Source: Balneolaceae bacterium
Lineage (GTDB): Bacteria; Bacteroidota; Rhodothermia; Balneolales; Balneolaceae
Length of the DNA: 64,000 nt
Assembly (NCBI GenBank): GCA_017640665.1
Contig: JAEPQE010000001.1
Location: 186,001 to 250,000 of the forward strand
Direction: 5' to 3'
A model generated the notes under the pieces. It searched no databases. It was not told the DNA's origin and worked only from the letters and a program-made list of their open reading frames with translations. Below are positions 27,180 through 36,513 of this stretch, piece by piece (positions within the stretch are counted from its first letter, which is position 1; every line of letters begins with the position of its first letter). The position numbers and the translations under genes are program-made.

Positions 27180-28148
27180 ATGAAACATTTACTCTTTTTA
27201 TTCCTCACTCTTTTTATACTGAAAGCTCCTGCTTTCGCCCAAAACGAAATCATTTCCAAAGCAGAAGATTTGGTTAAAGCTGAAGAATTTGTACAAGCCG
27301 TTTCCTTATTAGAAAACGAATTACCGAACTATTCAAACAATGAACAGCTGCTTCTACTTCTTGGAAAAAGCTATATGGAAACACAAGACTACCCTAAAGC
27401 GATAGATACTTTTTCAGATTTGACCAAAGTAGATAATCAGAATGCCGAATACTTTTATTTATTGGGAGAAGCCAGTTTTGAAGCATTATCAAATACGTCA
27501 AGCATTTTTAAAATGAGTACCTACTCCACTAAAATGAAAAGCGCTATGAGTAAAGCCCTTGAAATAGATCCCAGCCATGTTAACGCCAGAATTCGGTTAA
27601 GTAATTTTTACTTGAATGCACCAATGATTGCAGGAGGAAGCTCAAAAAAAGCTTTAGAACATGCCCAAATACTAAAAAAATACGATCCTAATTTGGGTTA
27701 TCAATTAATGGCATCGGTTTATAAAGAGCAAGAAGAATTCGAAAAAGCCGAACAAATTTACCTAACTATGCTGAACGAAGGAGTAGAAGAGAAAAGACTT
27801 TATTACCTCATTTCTGTAGTAAAATTTGATCAAAAAGATTACGAAGCCACGATGGATTATTCCGAACAATCCATGAAGGCGCATCCTGAATATTTAACAG
27901 CGTACTACCAATATGGTAAAGCTGCTGCATACGCTGGGAAAAACTTTGATACAGCCCTTTCCCATCTCAACTACTTTTTAGAGCATCACCATTCAGAGAC
28001 CTCCCCTTCAATTCATTGGGCACATCTTCGTTTAGGTCAAATTTATAGCCTTCAAGAAAACACAACCGCTGCAAAGCAGGCGTTTAACAAAGCCATAGAG
28101 TTGAAGCCTGATTTTGATGAAGCCAAGAAAGAACTCAAGAAACTGTAA
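27180..28148 (+). CDS. Secreted TPR-repeat protein
   Basis: 322 residues with a signal peptide (MKHLLFLFLTLFILKAPAFAQ). Successive 34-residue TPR units are visible: ELLLLLGKSYMETQDYPKAIDTF, EYFYLLGEASFEAL, GYQLMASVYKEQEEFEKAEQIY and HWAHLRLGQIYSLQENTTAAKQAF. It likely acts as a periplasmic interaction scaffold. Same transcript as the hydrolase and the two unknown genes downstream. Confidence 0.88.
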   Translation: MKHLLFLFLTLFILKAPAFAQNEIISKAEDLVKAEEFVQAVSLLENELPNYSNNEQLLLLLGKSYMETQDYPKAIDTFSDLTKVDNQNAEYFYLLGEASFEALSNTSSIFKMSTYSTKMKSAMSKALEIDPSHVNARIRLSNFYLNAPMIAGGSSKKALEHAQILKKYDPNLGYQLMASVYKEQEEFEKAEQIYLTMLNEGVEEKRLYYLISVVKFDQKDYEATMDYSEQSMKAHPEYLTAYYQYGKAAAYAGKNFDTALSHLNYFLEHHHSETSPSIHWAHLRLGQIYSLQENTTAAKQAFNKAIELKPDFDEAKKELKKL

Positions 28149-28168
28149 TCAAAACCTGAGCTTTTTCA

Positions 28169-28804
28169 ATGACGGAACTACTCTATAAAACCTGGCGCTT
28201 CTTTAATTTATTTATCGCCATTTTTGTAACCCTTGCGCTTTATCGGGCTAGTGTACAAAACGATTATGAATGGGGCTTCTTTATTATCTCAGGAACGGGT
28301 TTAGAAGGCGATTTTTTCTGGTTACTCGCAAGCGTTTTTGCAAGCTGGTGTAGCTATCTGCTGGAAAACTGGTACAAAAGAATCTGGTTTTATGTATTCC
28401 CTTTCGTCACTCTTAGCACTACAAGTTTCCTATCTATTTACGCTTACTATATTGCTAACAATCTTACATTTAAAGGAGATGCGTTACGCATTGAATTTGA
28501 TCTTGGTCTAATCTTTATTTTAATCACTCTTGGTTCATTTATCTCTTTTTTGTTTTGGATGAAGGGGGATTTCAAACAATTCCAACCTAAAACATTGCAT
28601 CTTAATCGTATAAAAACGGTACAGTTGGGAGTTTTACTCCTTTTGGGAATCCCCATTGCGTTGTTTTTTGCAGATGGAAATGGAGCAACTCATTCTAGTT
28701 TAGACCGAATTGCTGTATTTCTTACTGTGTTACAAGGAATTGGGCTGGGAGTGCTAAACGATTATACCCACATCAAAGAACAGATAATCAGTAAAGAAAC
28801 TTAG
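28169..28804 (+). CDS. Integral membrane protein of unknown function
   Basis: 211 residues with about six hydrophobic segments (for example LFIAIFVTLALY, FWLLASVFASWCSYLL, FYVFPFVTLSTTSFL, LGLIFILITLGSFISFLFW, LGVLLLLGIPIALFF and IAVFLTVLQGIGLGVL). No family recognised. It begins 20 bases after the TPR gene, and the next gene follows 4 bases after its stop, so the three probably work together or at least share a transcript. Confidence 0.75.
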   Translation: MTELLYKTWRFFNLFIAIFVTLALYRASVQNDYEWGFFIISGTGLEGDFFWLLASVFASWCSYLLENWYKRIWFYVFPFVTLSTTSFLSIYAYYIANNLTFKGDALRIEFDLGLIFILITLGSFISFLFWMKGDFKQFQPKTLHLNRIKTVQLGVLLLLGIPIALFFADGNGATHSSLDRIAVFLTVLQGIGLGVLNDYTHIKEQIISKET

Positions 28805-28808
28805 CATT

Positions 28809-29564
28809 ATGAATGCATCCAACAAACAAACCAAACTCTTAATTATAAGCAATGTAGCGTCTTGGTTAGTCCTCGTTTCATTTTTTGTATTTGGCTTTAG
28901 CACAGAAAATAAAAATACCTTTGATATACTCACTGCCAAAAGAATTAACATCGTAAACGAAGACGGAACAACAGTTATAGCCATTGCAAACAAGCAACAC
29001 ATTGCCCCTCCCGTTTTTAATGGAACGGAATACCCACTTGAGCTAGCCGATGGAAGAAAATACATGGCTGGGATGATTTTCTTTAACCAAGAAGGAGATG
29101 AAATGGGTGGATTGATCTTTAATAGTTTTAAACTACCTGATGGACGGATTGCAGGAGTAGGTCATTTATCGTTTGATCGATACAAAGACAATCAAGTAAT
29201 CAATCTGGAGTACAAAGAAAATGTGAATGGAGTAAGTTCAGGATTAACTTTTTACGACAGACCTGCAGATGGGAGTTTTCCTAAAAGTCTTGACCTATCA
29301 AAGGAATATTTCTTCTCTGGTTCTTTATCAGAAAAAAGAAAACAAGAGATTAAAGATACTTTGGCAACTATGAAAGCGAATAAAGCCTTTGGGCTAGACC
29401 GGCTCTTTTTAGGAAGTCAAAACGAGATCCCACAATTAAGTATGAAGGATACTTTTGGCAATGAGCGAATTCGGCTTTTCATAGATTCAACAAATACGGC
29501 GAAACTTCTTTTTTTTGATAAAGATGGCATCATTGTACAAGAAATCTCTCCTCAACAGAAATAG
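28809..29564 (+). CDS. Membrane-anchored protein of unknown function
   Basis: 251 residues with one N-terminal membrane helix (LLIISNVASWLVLVSFFVFGF), then a periplasmic domain. That domain contains INIVNEDGTTVIAIANK, a beta-repeat-like stretch (MIFFNQEGDEMGGLIFN), and a related motif at the end (LSMKDTFGNERIRLFID, LFFDKDGIIVQE). The internal similarity suggests a small beta-propeller or sandwich. Related proteins occur in Bacteroidota without known function. It is the last gene of the 25511-29564 transcript. Confidence 0.72.
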   Translation: MNASNKQTKLLIISNVASWLVLVSFFVFGFSTENKNTFDILTAKRINIVNEDGTTVIAIANKQHIAPPVFNGTEYPLELADGRKYMAGMIFFNQEGDEMGGLIFNSFKLPDGRIAGVGHLSFDRYKDNQVINLEYKENVNGVSSGLTFYDRPADGSFPKSLDLSKEYFFSGSLSEKRKQEIKDTLATMKANKAFGLDRLFLGSQNEIPQLSMKDTFGNERIRLFIDSTNTAKLLFFDKDGIIVQEISPQQK

Positions 29565-29653
29565 AATTCCAACTAACAATTCATATACACGCAAAGCTTT
29601 CAAAGAAATCTTACAAATCTAGTCCGTATTATCCATTCCAAAAAAATCAGGAT

Positions 29654-30616
29654 ATGGATAACAAGCCTCAAGCAAGCTCTTCAAAATTTCAGCTTAAAAA
29701 TCTCGCGTTTACCCTTTCTGTTATTGTAGCAGTGGTCTGGGCAATGATTTTTCCTGAGCATTTTACAACCTGGGGAAGTTTCAAAGTCAGCTCTTTGATT
29801 ATCCCTCTCCTCATGCTCATTATGTTTGGGATGGGTACAACAATGAGTATCCATGACTTTGCAGGTGTTGTAAAAATGCCAAAAGCTATTCTGGCAGGAT
29901 TGCTTTGCCAGTTCACCATCATGCCTATTGTTGGATTACTGCTGGTTTTATTGGCTGGACTACCGAATGAAATTGCGGCAGGAGTAATCCTGGTTGGTTC
30001 TTCCCCGAGTGGTTTAGCCTCCAATGTAATGAGCTATATTTCAAAATCGAATGTAGCTCTCTCTATTACACTCACAGCGTTTGCTACTATTCTGGCCCCT
30101 TTCTTAACTCCGCTTTTAATGAAGCTACTTGCCAGCAGTTACGTACCTGTTGATGTTCTGGGTATGCTTTGGAGTATCACAAAAATTGTTCTACTCCCAA
30201 TTATTGCAGGTTTAGCATTCAATCACTTTTTCTATGAGCGATTTAAACTGTTCGGGAAAATAATGCCGATTGTGTCGATGACTGGCATAGTTGTTATCAT
30301 CGCCGTAATTACTGCATCAGGAAGAGATTCCTTGTTATCAATCGGCTTTTTATTGATTGGAATTGTAACACTGCACAACCTCATTGGATACACACTGGGT
30401 TACTGGATTACTACTCTTTTAGGCATGGATAAAAAATCAGCCCGAACTATTGCCTTCGAAGTGGGGATGCAGAACTCCGGTTTAGCTTCCGGCATTGCCG
30501 CAGAAATGGGAAGACTCGCTACTATGGGGCTCGCACCTGCTCTCTTCAGTATTATTCAAAATATTACCGGTTCCATCCTCTCCGGGTTTTGGCGTAAAGA
30601 TGTTAAGAAGATGTAA
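29654..30616 (+). CDS. Bile acid:Na+ symporter (BASS)-family transporter
   Basis: 320 residues with about nine or ten membrane helices. VGSSPSGLASNVMSYISKSNVALSITLT is the crossover motif of BASS transporters, and FEVGMQNSGLASGIA is the second conserved crossover region. It takes up organic anions with sodium. In marine bacteria the substrates are often pantoate, keto acids or sulfonates rather than bile acids. The gene is alone, so no substrate can be assigned. Confidence 0.92.
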   Translation: MDNKPQASSSKFQLKNLAFTLSVIVAVVWAMIFPEHFTTWGSFKVSSLIIPLLMLIMFGMGTTMSIHDFAGVVKMPKAILAGLLCQFTIMPIVGLLLVLLAGLPNEIAAGVILVGSSPSGLASNVMSYISKSNVALSITLTAFATILAPFLTPLLMKLLASSYVPVDVLGMLWSITKIVLLPIIAGLAFNHFFYERFKLFGKIMPIVSMTGIVVIIAVITASGRDSLLSIGFLLIGIVTLHNLIGYTLGYWITTLLGMDKKSARTIAFEVGMQNSGLASGIAAEMGRLATMGLAPALFSIIQNITGSILSGFWRKDVKKM

Positions 30617-30724
30617 AATCTCTCAAAAAACCACTTTTTCTTAAAAATCTCTGTCACTTTTTCTTTCCGCACCTCGTCATACAGGTGGTCATCGAGAAAA
30701 ATTTAATCCTACAAGTATTACATC

Positions 30725-30910
30725 ATGGAAATTGCAAAGTACATATTCATCATCGTGGCAAGCGTTACTCTTTTTGGAATTTTAGGGGGGCTATCTCCCG
30801 ATATCACCCTCCCGGAAATGGCAGTAAAAGCTGTTTTCGTTGGTCTTATTTTTGCAACGGGCTTAGTGTTACGGGAAGTCAAAACACTGCTTCTCGAAAA
30901 GATTAGTTAA
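30725..30910 (+). CDS. Small two-span membrane protein, paralogue of the protein at 31020
   Basis: 61 residues with two hydrophobic helices (about 5-22 and 34-52) split by GGLSPDITLPEMAVK. It aligns without gaps over about 45 residues with residues 7-52 of the protein encoded at 31020 (shared AS, GG.xP, K and VG positions), so the two are duplicates. No known family. A terminator follows at 30941-30973. Confidence 0.65.
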   Translation: MEIAKYIFIIVASVTLFGILGGLSPDITLPEMAVKAVFVGLIFATGLVLREVKTLLLEKIS

Positions 30911-30940
30911 TTAGTTAGTTACATTCCCTATCCTGGGATT

Positions 30941-30973
30941 AGGTTTCGCTCTTGACAGGGCGAAACCTTTTTT
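30941..30973 (+). terminator. Rho-independent terminator
   Basis: Perfect 9-bp arms AGGTTTCGC (30941-30949) and GCGAAACCT (30960-30968) with a 10-base loop, followed by a T6 run. It ends the transcript of the small membrane protein at 30725. Confidence 0.85.
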
Positions 30974-31019
30974 GTTTGTGTTCGTGATTAAGTAGTCTGC
31001 TAAACAAACCATCACTGCC

Positions 31020-31307
31020 ATGAAAAACTCTAACCCCTTTTTCTTAACCGGAGCTTCCCTTCTTTTTCTGTGGATTATCGGAGGCTTCAATCCTTATCTA
31101 AGCTGGGAACAGCGCCTATTTAAAATTGCCATCGTTGGAATCTTAGCATTTATCGCATGGACCCTCAAAAACTCTGAGAAACAAACACGGAGAAAAACCG
31201 GTCTTATTGTAGTTTTACTTCTTGCAGCGGGAGTTGCATACGCTGAGCCTTATGCCAGCGATTTGATTTTTGGGCATCATCATCATCACTTTTTCTGTAT
31301 GAAATAA
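31020..31307 (+). CDS. Small membrane protein with histidine-rich tail
   Basis: 95 residues with three hydrophobic helices (about 7-22, 33-50 and 61-75) and the C-terminus FGHHHHHFFCMK: five consecutive histidines and a cysteine. Its first half is paralogous to the 61-residue protein at 30725. The His/Cys tail could bind Zn, Ni or Cu or help anchor a metal-dependent partner, but no metal transporter is nearby. No known family. It is followed directly by a bidirectional terminator. Confidence 0.65.
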   Translation: MKNSNPFFLTGASLLFLWIIGGFNPYLSWEQRLFKIAIVGILAFIAWTLKNSEKQTRRKTGLIVVLLLAAGVAYAEPYASDLIFGHHHHHFFCMK

Positions 31308-31333
31308 AAAAGCCGCTCAAAGGAACGGCTTTT
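31308..31333. terminator. Bidirectional terminator between convergent genes
   Basis: AAAAGCCG (31308-31315) pairs with CGGCTTTT (31326-31333) around a 10-base loop. A-runs on the left and T-runs on the right serve both directions. It sits between the His-tail gene and the amidohydrolase gene. Confidence 0.85.
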
Positions 31334-31339
31334 AAAAAA

Positions 31340-34300
31340 CTAGTGATTATCCCAGTAATCGGTTGGAATCGAGTCTGATTTCAGAGCGTCTTCATCCACC
31401 CAGTAATAAGGACCAAATTCCTTTTGTTCGGGCCATACCTCATTGAGTGTTGCAGCTTCATATAGTTTTCCATCCTTCATCACGTACAGCATGTCCAGGG
31501 TATGTTCAATGTCTTCTAATGGGTTTGAATTGATCACCAGTAAATCCGCAATCTTTCCAACTTCCAAAGAACCTAAATCGTTCTGCATTCCCAGGAAGTA
31601 AGCTCCGTGATAGGTTGCTACCCGAATAGCCTGAAGATTGCTCATTCCGGCAGCAGTCATCCAAAGCTCCCAGTGACTTGAAATACCATGAATCTGTCCA
31701 TGAGATCCAATGGCACCATACCCTCCTGCTTCAATTACATCTTTCAGCGCTTCTGCAATTAAAGGGAAACCATAGTCAGAGACCGGGCGTAGCATTCTTC
31801 TTCTTGTATGAGGAAGTAATTGTCGCCAGGGAAGGAATCTTTGCATCTTCTCGTTTTCCCAAACATTCTCACGCTGATAATAATATTCTTCATTCCAAGG
31901 ACCAGTACCCCCAACCATATAAGTTGGAGAATACACCATTTTCGCTTTCCCAAAGAACATGGACGCATCTTTATAAATAATCCCGTAGCTCATCGGATGC
32001 TCAAAGGCAGTATGACCATCCATCGTCATTCCCAGATTGTACATTAAATCTCCACCTTCGGTAGTAACCATTAACCCTTCTTTACGTGCGATGTCGGTAA
32101 CCCATTGTCTCTGATCTCGTCGAGGTTGCAGATACTGTTTTAATGAAACCGCACCGAAAGACTTCAGACGATGGATATTCTCTTCAGCTACTTCATAGCT
32201 TGTTAAATCATTTTGATTCGTCCCATCTCCACGATACAACGGGTCGCCGGTACTGAAGGTTCTCGGGCCTAATATTTCTCCGGCATCAATTAATTCAGCA
32301 GTTGGAAATACATTCTGAGACCACATGGAATTATCAAGATTGGTAGTAACTCCAAAGGCCAAATAAATTGCTGTTTCGAAACTCTTTTTAGGCATGATTC
32401 CCTGATACTCACGGTAATGATGGGCATGCATATCAATGAGTCCCGGCATAATGGTTTTACCGGATGCATCGATCACCTCATCCACATCCGAGACATCACA
32501 ATCTCCCACACAGGTTATTCGACCATCAACAGCGACAACACTTCCCGACTCTATCACTTCGTCGTTTTCATTTACTGTGATGATACGAGCATTGGTTAAT
32601 GCAATCGATCCAGAAGCTTTATCCTTCTCTACTATAAGATTGATTTCGATGCTGTCAGTTTCTTCAGAATTCAAATTATACTTGTAGAGCATATTAGCGC
32701 TTCCAAAAGTGAGCGTGTTACCATCTACCCAAGTCGGAAACATTCCACCGGTTTTGGAAAGTTGTTTTACCGGAAACTTTCCATTCTTTTTGTTGATGTC
32801 GATCGTTTCGCTGTTAGTACGCATAAAAGGAAGAGGCATCAGATAGACGTTCATTCCTTCCGTGATCGCCACATTCTTCCCATCCGGAGAGAGCGTGATC
32901 TCATCTCCGTCTTCTATAGAAACATGGACAACTTCATCAGAACCATCATTTCGAACCGACTTCAAATTCATTTCATTATCAACCGGCTCCTGATAAAAAA
33001 TCCTGTTTTTTGGTCCATAAAATGGACGAGCCAATTGAGCACGAGTGCTTCCATGATTCTCAATCCTTTTAACTGCTCGTTCGCTTCCACCCTGTGCATC
33101 TAATTCTACAAGATCGTACCAGGGGTTCCAGGTCAGTGTTCTACCGCGGTAAGTCGTTCCTGAACCTTTTATGGCTATAATTTTTGAACCATCTTTACTC
33201 CATGCCGGATGCAGATACTCTCCGAATTCTTTAGTCAATTCAGTAATCCTTCCATTCCGGACATCAGCTTTCCAGAGTTTACCTCCATTCATATCTTCCC
33301 AGCTTGCAAAAGCAATCGATCTGCTATCGGGCGACCAACTTGGAGAAAATTCGAAAGGCTCGAAATTGTCTCTGGTTAGTCTACGAGGAGTTCCATTTGG
33401 AACATCCATCACCCAGATTCTGCCAATCGCCTGAAAAGCTGCTTTGCTTCCATCAGGAGAAAGCCCATACCAGCGTAAAAACTTTGCTTCAAACTCATCA
33501 AAAGGAACATCAAATTTATGATAAGCCTGCTCCGAAATTACCCGGTGGATATCTGCCTCAAAAGGAATCGTAGTAACTTCACCAGATTCTACTTCCAGTT
33601 TTCTGATTTTACCGCCTTGTGAAATGTAGATATGTCGTCCATCTTTACTCCAACTATACCCCGGCAAATCACGCAGAACTTTAATGGTTTCCGTCATGTC
33701 CCGATCGATAGGGTCCATTATCAATCGTTCGGAACCTGTGTGGAGATCCCGCAACCAAAGTGCAGTTCTGGGTCCAAATTCATGTCCGCGATAGTTTATG
33801 GTTCCACTTGGAATCTGACGTGCAAAGGCGATGTATCTTCCGTCTGGTGAAACTTCACCGGCATAGCCACCTCCACTCGAACTTCTTATTTGCTGCGCCG
33901 CTACTCCATTGGTGATTTCAATTATATCTCCTGTAGCTAAATCTTTACGAAAAAGTTGATTGTAGCCTTTCAAAGCATCGTTCAAGCCAATTCCCGGGCG
34001 CGAACCCACTGCATCATAGTAATAAAGATATGAATCCACATCCGATACAGATGGCCAGACTCCATCTGCTATTTCTATACCCTGACCTCCGTCTTTATGG
34101 TACATCCAGATACCGGAACCACCGCCTGAAAGACTTTGCCTGCGAACAAAAATATACTGCCCGTCATTACTCCACTCGGGAGTTACCGCCCGAACCATTC
34201 CTTCTTTAAATACTTGCTTGGCATCTGAACCATCGGAATTCATCACCCATAAATTACTTTGTCCCGAGCGATCTGAAATGAAGGCAATCTGGGAACCATC

Positions 34301-34615
34301 AGGTGAAACAGCAGGATGAAAATTCAGGGCAATCCCTGTACTATCGGTTAGATTTTCGGCTTTACCTCCTTCAGATAGAAGCCGGTAAATATGGCCCATC
34401 AAATCAAAATAAATCCATTCGCCATCCGGAGAAATATCGAGCGACATCCATGTGCCCTCATTCGTTGAAAAAGAGATTTCACGGGTTTCTCCTCTGGGTT
34501 CCGTTATCTCCCACTTCTCGTCTTCCTTCTCTTCATCCTGAGCAAATACCATAACTGGTGATAATAGCATAGCAACCAGTGTTAACCACAACCCTTTAAA
34601 GTATACTTTTTTCAT
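31340..34615 (-). CDS. Secreted beta-propeller/amidohydrolase fusion protein
   Basis: 1091 residues. A signal peptide (1-25, ending MVFAQ) is followed by a long TolB/tricorn-like PD40 propeller (about 40-660; repeated blocks such as SPDGSQIAFISDRSGQSNLWVM and SPSWSPDSRSIAFAS). An amidohydrolase domain follows (about 680-1080) with MPGLIDMHAHHYRE (the HxH metal motif near 730) and GKIADLLVINSNPLEDI at the end. Imidazolonepropionase-like amidohydrolases use Zn to hydrolyse cyclic amides or peptides. Propeller fusions of this type are common secreted enzymes in Bacteroidota, likely acting on peptides, but no substrate is known. Confidence 0.93.
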   Translation of the reverse strand: MKKVYFKGLWLTLVAMLLSPVMVFAQDEEKEDEKWEITEPRGETREISFSTNEGTWMSLDISPDGEWIYFDLMGHIYRLLSEGGKAENLTDSTGIALNFHPAVSPDGSQIAFISDRSGQSNLWVMNSDGSDAKQVFKEGMVRAVTPEWSNDGQYIFVRRQSLSGGGSGIWMYHKDGGQGIEIADGVWPSVSDVDSYLYYYDAVGSRPGIGLNDALKGYNQLFRKDLATGDIIEITNGVAAQQIRSSSGGGYAGEVSPDGRYIAFARQIPSGTINYRGHEFGPRTALWLRDLHTGSERLIMDPIDRDMTETIKVLRDLPGYSWSKDGRHIYISQGGKIRKLEVESGEVTTIPFEADIHRVISEQAYHKFDVPFDEFEAKFLRWYGLSPDGSKAAFQAIGRIWVMDVPNGTPRRLTRDNFEPFEFSPSWSPDSRSIAFASWEDMNGGKLWKADVRNGRITELTKEFGEYLHPAWSKDGSKIIAIKGSGTTYRGRTLTWNPWYDLVELDAQGGSERAVKRIENHGSTRAQLARPFYGPKNRIFYQEPVDNEMNLKSVRNDGSDEVVHVSIEDGDEITLSPDGKNVAITEGMNVYLMPLPFMRTNSETIDINKKNGKFPVKQLSKTGGMFPTWVDGNTLTFGSANMLYKYNLNSEETDSIEINLIVEKDKASGSIALTNARIITVNENDEVIESGSVVAVDGRITCVGDCDVSDVDEVIDASGKTIMPGLIDMHAHHYREYQGIMPKKSFETAIYLAFGVTTNLDNSMWSQNVFPTAELIDAGEILGPRTFSTGDPLYRGDGTNQNDLTSYEVAEENIHRLKSFGAVSLKQYLQPRRDQRQWVTDIARKEGLMVTTEGGDLMYNLGMTMDGHTAFEHPMSYGIIYKDASMFFGKAKMVYSPTYMVGGTGPWNEEYYYQRENVWENEKMQRFLPWRQLLPHTRRRMLRPVSDYGFPLIAEALKDVIEAGGYGAIGSHGQIHGISSHWELWMTAAGMSNLQAIRVATYHGAYFLGMQNDLGSLEVGKIADLLVINSNPLEDIEHTLDMLYVMKDGKLYEAATLNEVWPEQKEFGPYYWVDEDALKSDSIPTDYWDNH

Positions 34616-34666
34616 TTTCCCACCCTCACATTTTTTAGATTAGTTAGCGCTATTTACAAAATCTGG

Positions 34667-35167
34667 ATGGAAATGCAAAAAACGGTACACTTTAGAAACG
34701 CTACTATTGAAGATCTTGATTTGCTGAAGCGATGGGATGAACAGCCTCATGTAATTAACTCGGGTGGTGCAGATGATGACTATGAATGGGAGCAAGAGTT
34801 AGTCAAGAATTCTCCGTATTCAGAGTTTTTGATTGCTCAGGTTGGTGAACAACCCATTGGCGTCATACAGATCATAGACCCAAAAAATGAAGAAACTCAT
34901 TACTGGGGAGATGTTGAGCCAAATCTTCGCGCCATTGATATCTGGATTGGAGAACCGGATATGTTGAATAAAGGCTATGGCACGCAAATGATGAAACTGG
35001 TTATTGAGCGATGTTTTGCTGAACCTAATGTAACAGCTATTATTATTGATCCATTGGTTTCCAATAAAGATGCTATCCGTTTCTACAAACGGCTTGGTTT
35101 TGAATTTGTAGAATACCGAACCTTTGGCAAAGATGAATGTATTGTTATGAGGTTGGAGAGGATATGA
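34667..35167 (+). CDS. GNAT acetyltransferase, AAC(6')-Ib-like
   Basis: 166 residues. The order of motifs follows aminoglycoside 6'-N-acetyltransferases of the Ib type: WDEQPHV at the N-terminus, EPNLRAIDIWIG, then NKGYGTQMM (the acetyl-CoA loop) and IIIDPLVSNKDAIRFYKRLGFEFV. Members acetylate aminoglycosides or, in chromosomal relatives, unknown amines. Resistance is not established from sequence. The stop overlaps the start of the next GNAT gene (ATGA), so the two are coupled. Confidence 0.85.
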   Translation: MEMQKTVHFRNATIEDLDLLKRWDEQPHVINSGGADDDYEWEQELVKNSPYSEFLIAQVGEQPIGVIQIIDPKNEETHYWGDVEPNLRAIDIWIGEPDMLNKGYGTQMMKLVIERCFAEPNVTAIIIDPLVSNKDAIRFYKRLGFEFVEYRTFGKDECIVMRLERI

Positions 35168-35691
35168 ACATTACTGTAAGGCAAGAACAATCCAAAGATT
35201 TTAGTCCGGTGTTTAACCTCATTAAAAGTGCATTTAAAAATAAAGAATACAGCGATCATTCTGAGCACCTTTTGGTAGAAAAGCTTAGAGGATCTGAGGC
35301 ATTTATTCCCGAACTATCTTTGGTGGCAGAATTTGATGCTAAAATTGTAGGTCATATTCTTTTGACCAAGATTAAAGTTAGAAATAAGGAGCAGGAATTT
35401 GAGTCCCTTGCACTGGCTCCAGTCTCTGTATTACCTGAATTTCAAGGGAAAGGAATTGGCAGAGAACTGATTATCAATGCCCATCAAATAGCTAAAAAAC
35501 TCGGATATGAGTCCATCATTCTGCTGGGGCATTCAGAGTATTATCCAAGATTTGGATATCGCCAATTAGACAAGTTTGGAATCTCGCTTCCTTTTGAAGT
35601 TCCCAAAGAGAACTGTATGGTTGTTGAGTTAACTGAAGGTGCTCTTGAGAAAGTGAACGGTGTAGTTGAATATCCCAAAGAGTTTTTCTAA
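35164..35691 (+). CDS. GNAT N-acetyltransferase (YhbS-like)
   Basis: 175 residues from ATG 35164, which overlaps the previous stop by 4 bases (ATGA). VLPEFQGKGIGRELI is the acetyl-CoA loop, and LGHSEYYPRFGYRQLDKFGI matches the YhbS-like predicted acetyltransferases. Substrate unknown. The overlapping start is better than an upstream in-frame ATG at 35137. Confidence 0.88.
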   Translation: MNITVRQEQSKDFSPVFNLIKSAFKNKEYSDHSEHLLVEKLRGSEAFIPELSLVAEFDAKIVGHILLTKIKVRNKEQEFESLALAPVSVLPEFQGKGIGRELIINAHQIAKKLGYESIILLGHSEYYPRFGYRQLDKFGISLPFEVPKENCMVVELTEGALEKVNGVVEYPKEFF

Positions 35692-35741
35692 AAAAATTAC
35701 GCTTGAAATATTTATTAATTAATAAATTTTAAAACCTACTT

Positions 35742-36380
35742 ATGAACCCCGAATTCTGGCACAAACGTTGGGCAGAACGACAAATCGGTTTCGATCAACC
35801 CCGCCCAAATCCGCTTCTTTTGAAACACTTTAACTCCCTCAATCTTGAGCTTGGTTCCAGAATATTCGTTCCACTAACCGGCAAAACCATTGATGCGGCC
35901 TGGCTTTTATCTGAAGGTTTCCAAGTGGTTGGAGTGGAATTAAATGAAACTGCTGTTAAGGAGTTATTTGAAGAACTTTCAGCAGAACCAGAAATATCTA
36001 AAACCGAAAACTTCCGGATTTACAGTGCAGATAACATCAATATTTTTGTGGGAGATTTCTTCAAGCTTTCAGCAGAAATGGTTGAAAAGGTAGATGCTGT
36101 TTATGACCGCGCCGCTTTGGTGGCTTTACCGAAAGAAATGAGAAAAGACTATTGCACTCATTTGAGGAATATCACTAAGAAAGCCCCACAGTTTTTGATT
36201 GTGTTTGAGTATGACCAGGGTCTAGTTTCCGGACCTCCGTTTTCAATCACTCAAGAAGAAATTCATCAGCATTATGGTGCTTCTTATTCTGTTCAACTCC
36301 TGGAAAGCGTTGAAATGCCTGGTGGGTTGAAGGGGCAAGTTAAAGCTAACGAGAATATTTGGACACTTGTTACAAAGTGA
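35742..36380 (+). CDS. tpm: Thiopurine S-methyltransferase (Tpm)
   Basis: 212 residues, the family length. FWHKRWAERQIGFDQPRPNPLLLKHF is the conserved N-terminus. RIFVPLTGKTIDAAWLLSEGFQVVGVELNETAV is the S-adenosylmethionine-binding Rossmann segment, and VDAVYDRAALVALP is motif IV. It methylates thiols, and bacterial homologues also act on selenium and tellurium oxyanions. Stands alone before the convergent clpB gene. Confidence 0.93.
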   Translation: MNPEFWHKRWAERQIGFDQPRPNPLLLKHFNSLNLELGSRIFVPLTGKTIDAAWLLSEGFQVVGVELNETAVKELFEELSAEPEISKTENFRIYSADNINIFVGDFFKLSAEMVEKVDAVYDRAALVALPKEMRKDYCTHLRNITKKAPQFLIVFEYDQGLVSGPPFSITQEEIHQHYGASYSVQLLESVEMPGGLKGQVKANENIWTLVTK

Positions 36381-36427
36381 ATAAGCAATCAAAGCTAATC
36401 AATTTTTTCTCCAATAATACCCGCTTA

Positions 36428-36459
36428 GATCCTTCGGAAGTATCCTCAGGATGACTGAG
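36428..36459. repeat. Dispersed intergenic repeat, short copy B
   Basis: AGATCCTTCGGAAGTATCCT, then CAGGATGACTGA, matches the AGATCC...GGATGAC style of copy A. It lies in the 130-base gap between tpm and the convergent clpB gene. Confidence 0.45.
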
Positions 36460-36513
36460 CTATTAACAAATTCAAACCAAATTCTTAATTCTTCACTCTT
36501 TATTCTCTATTTG

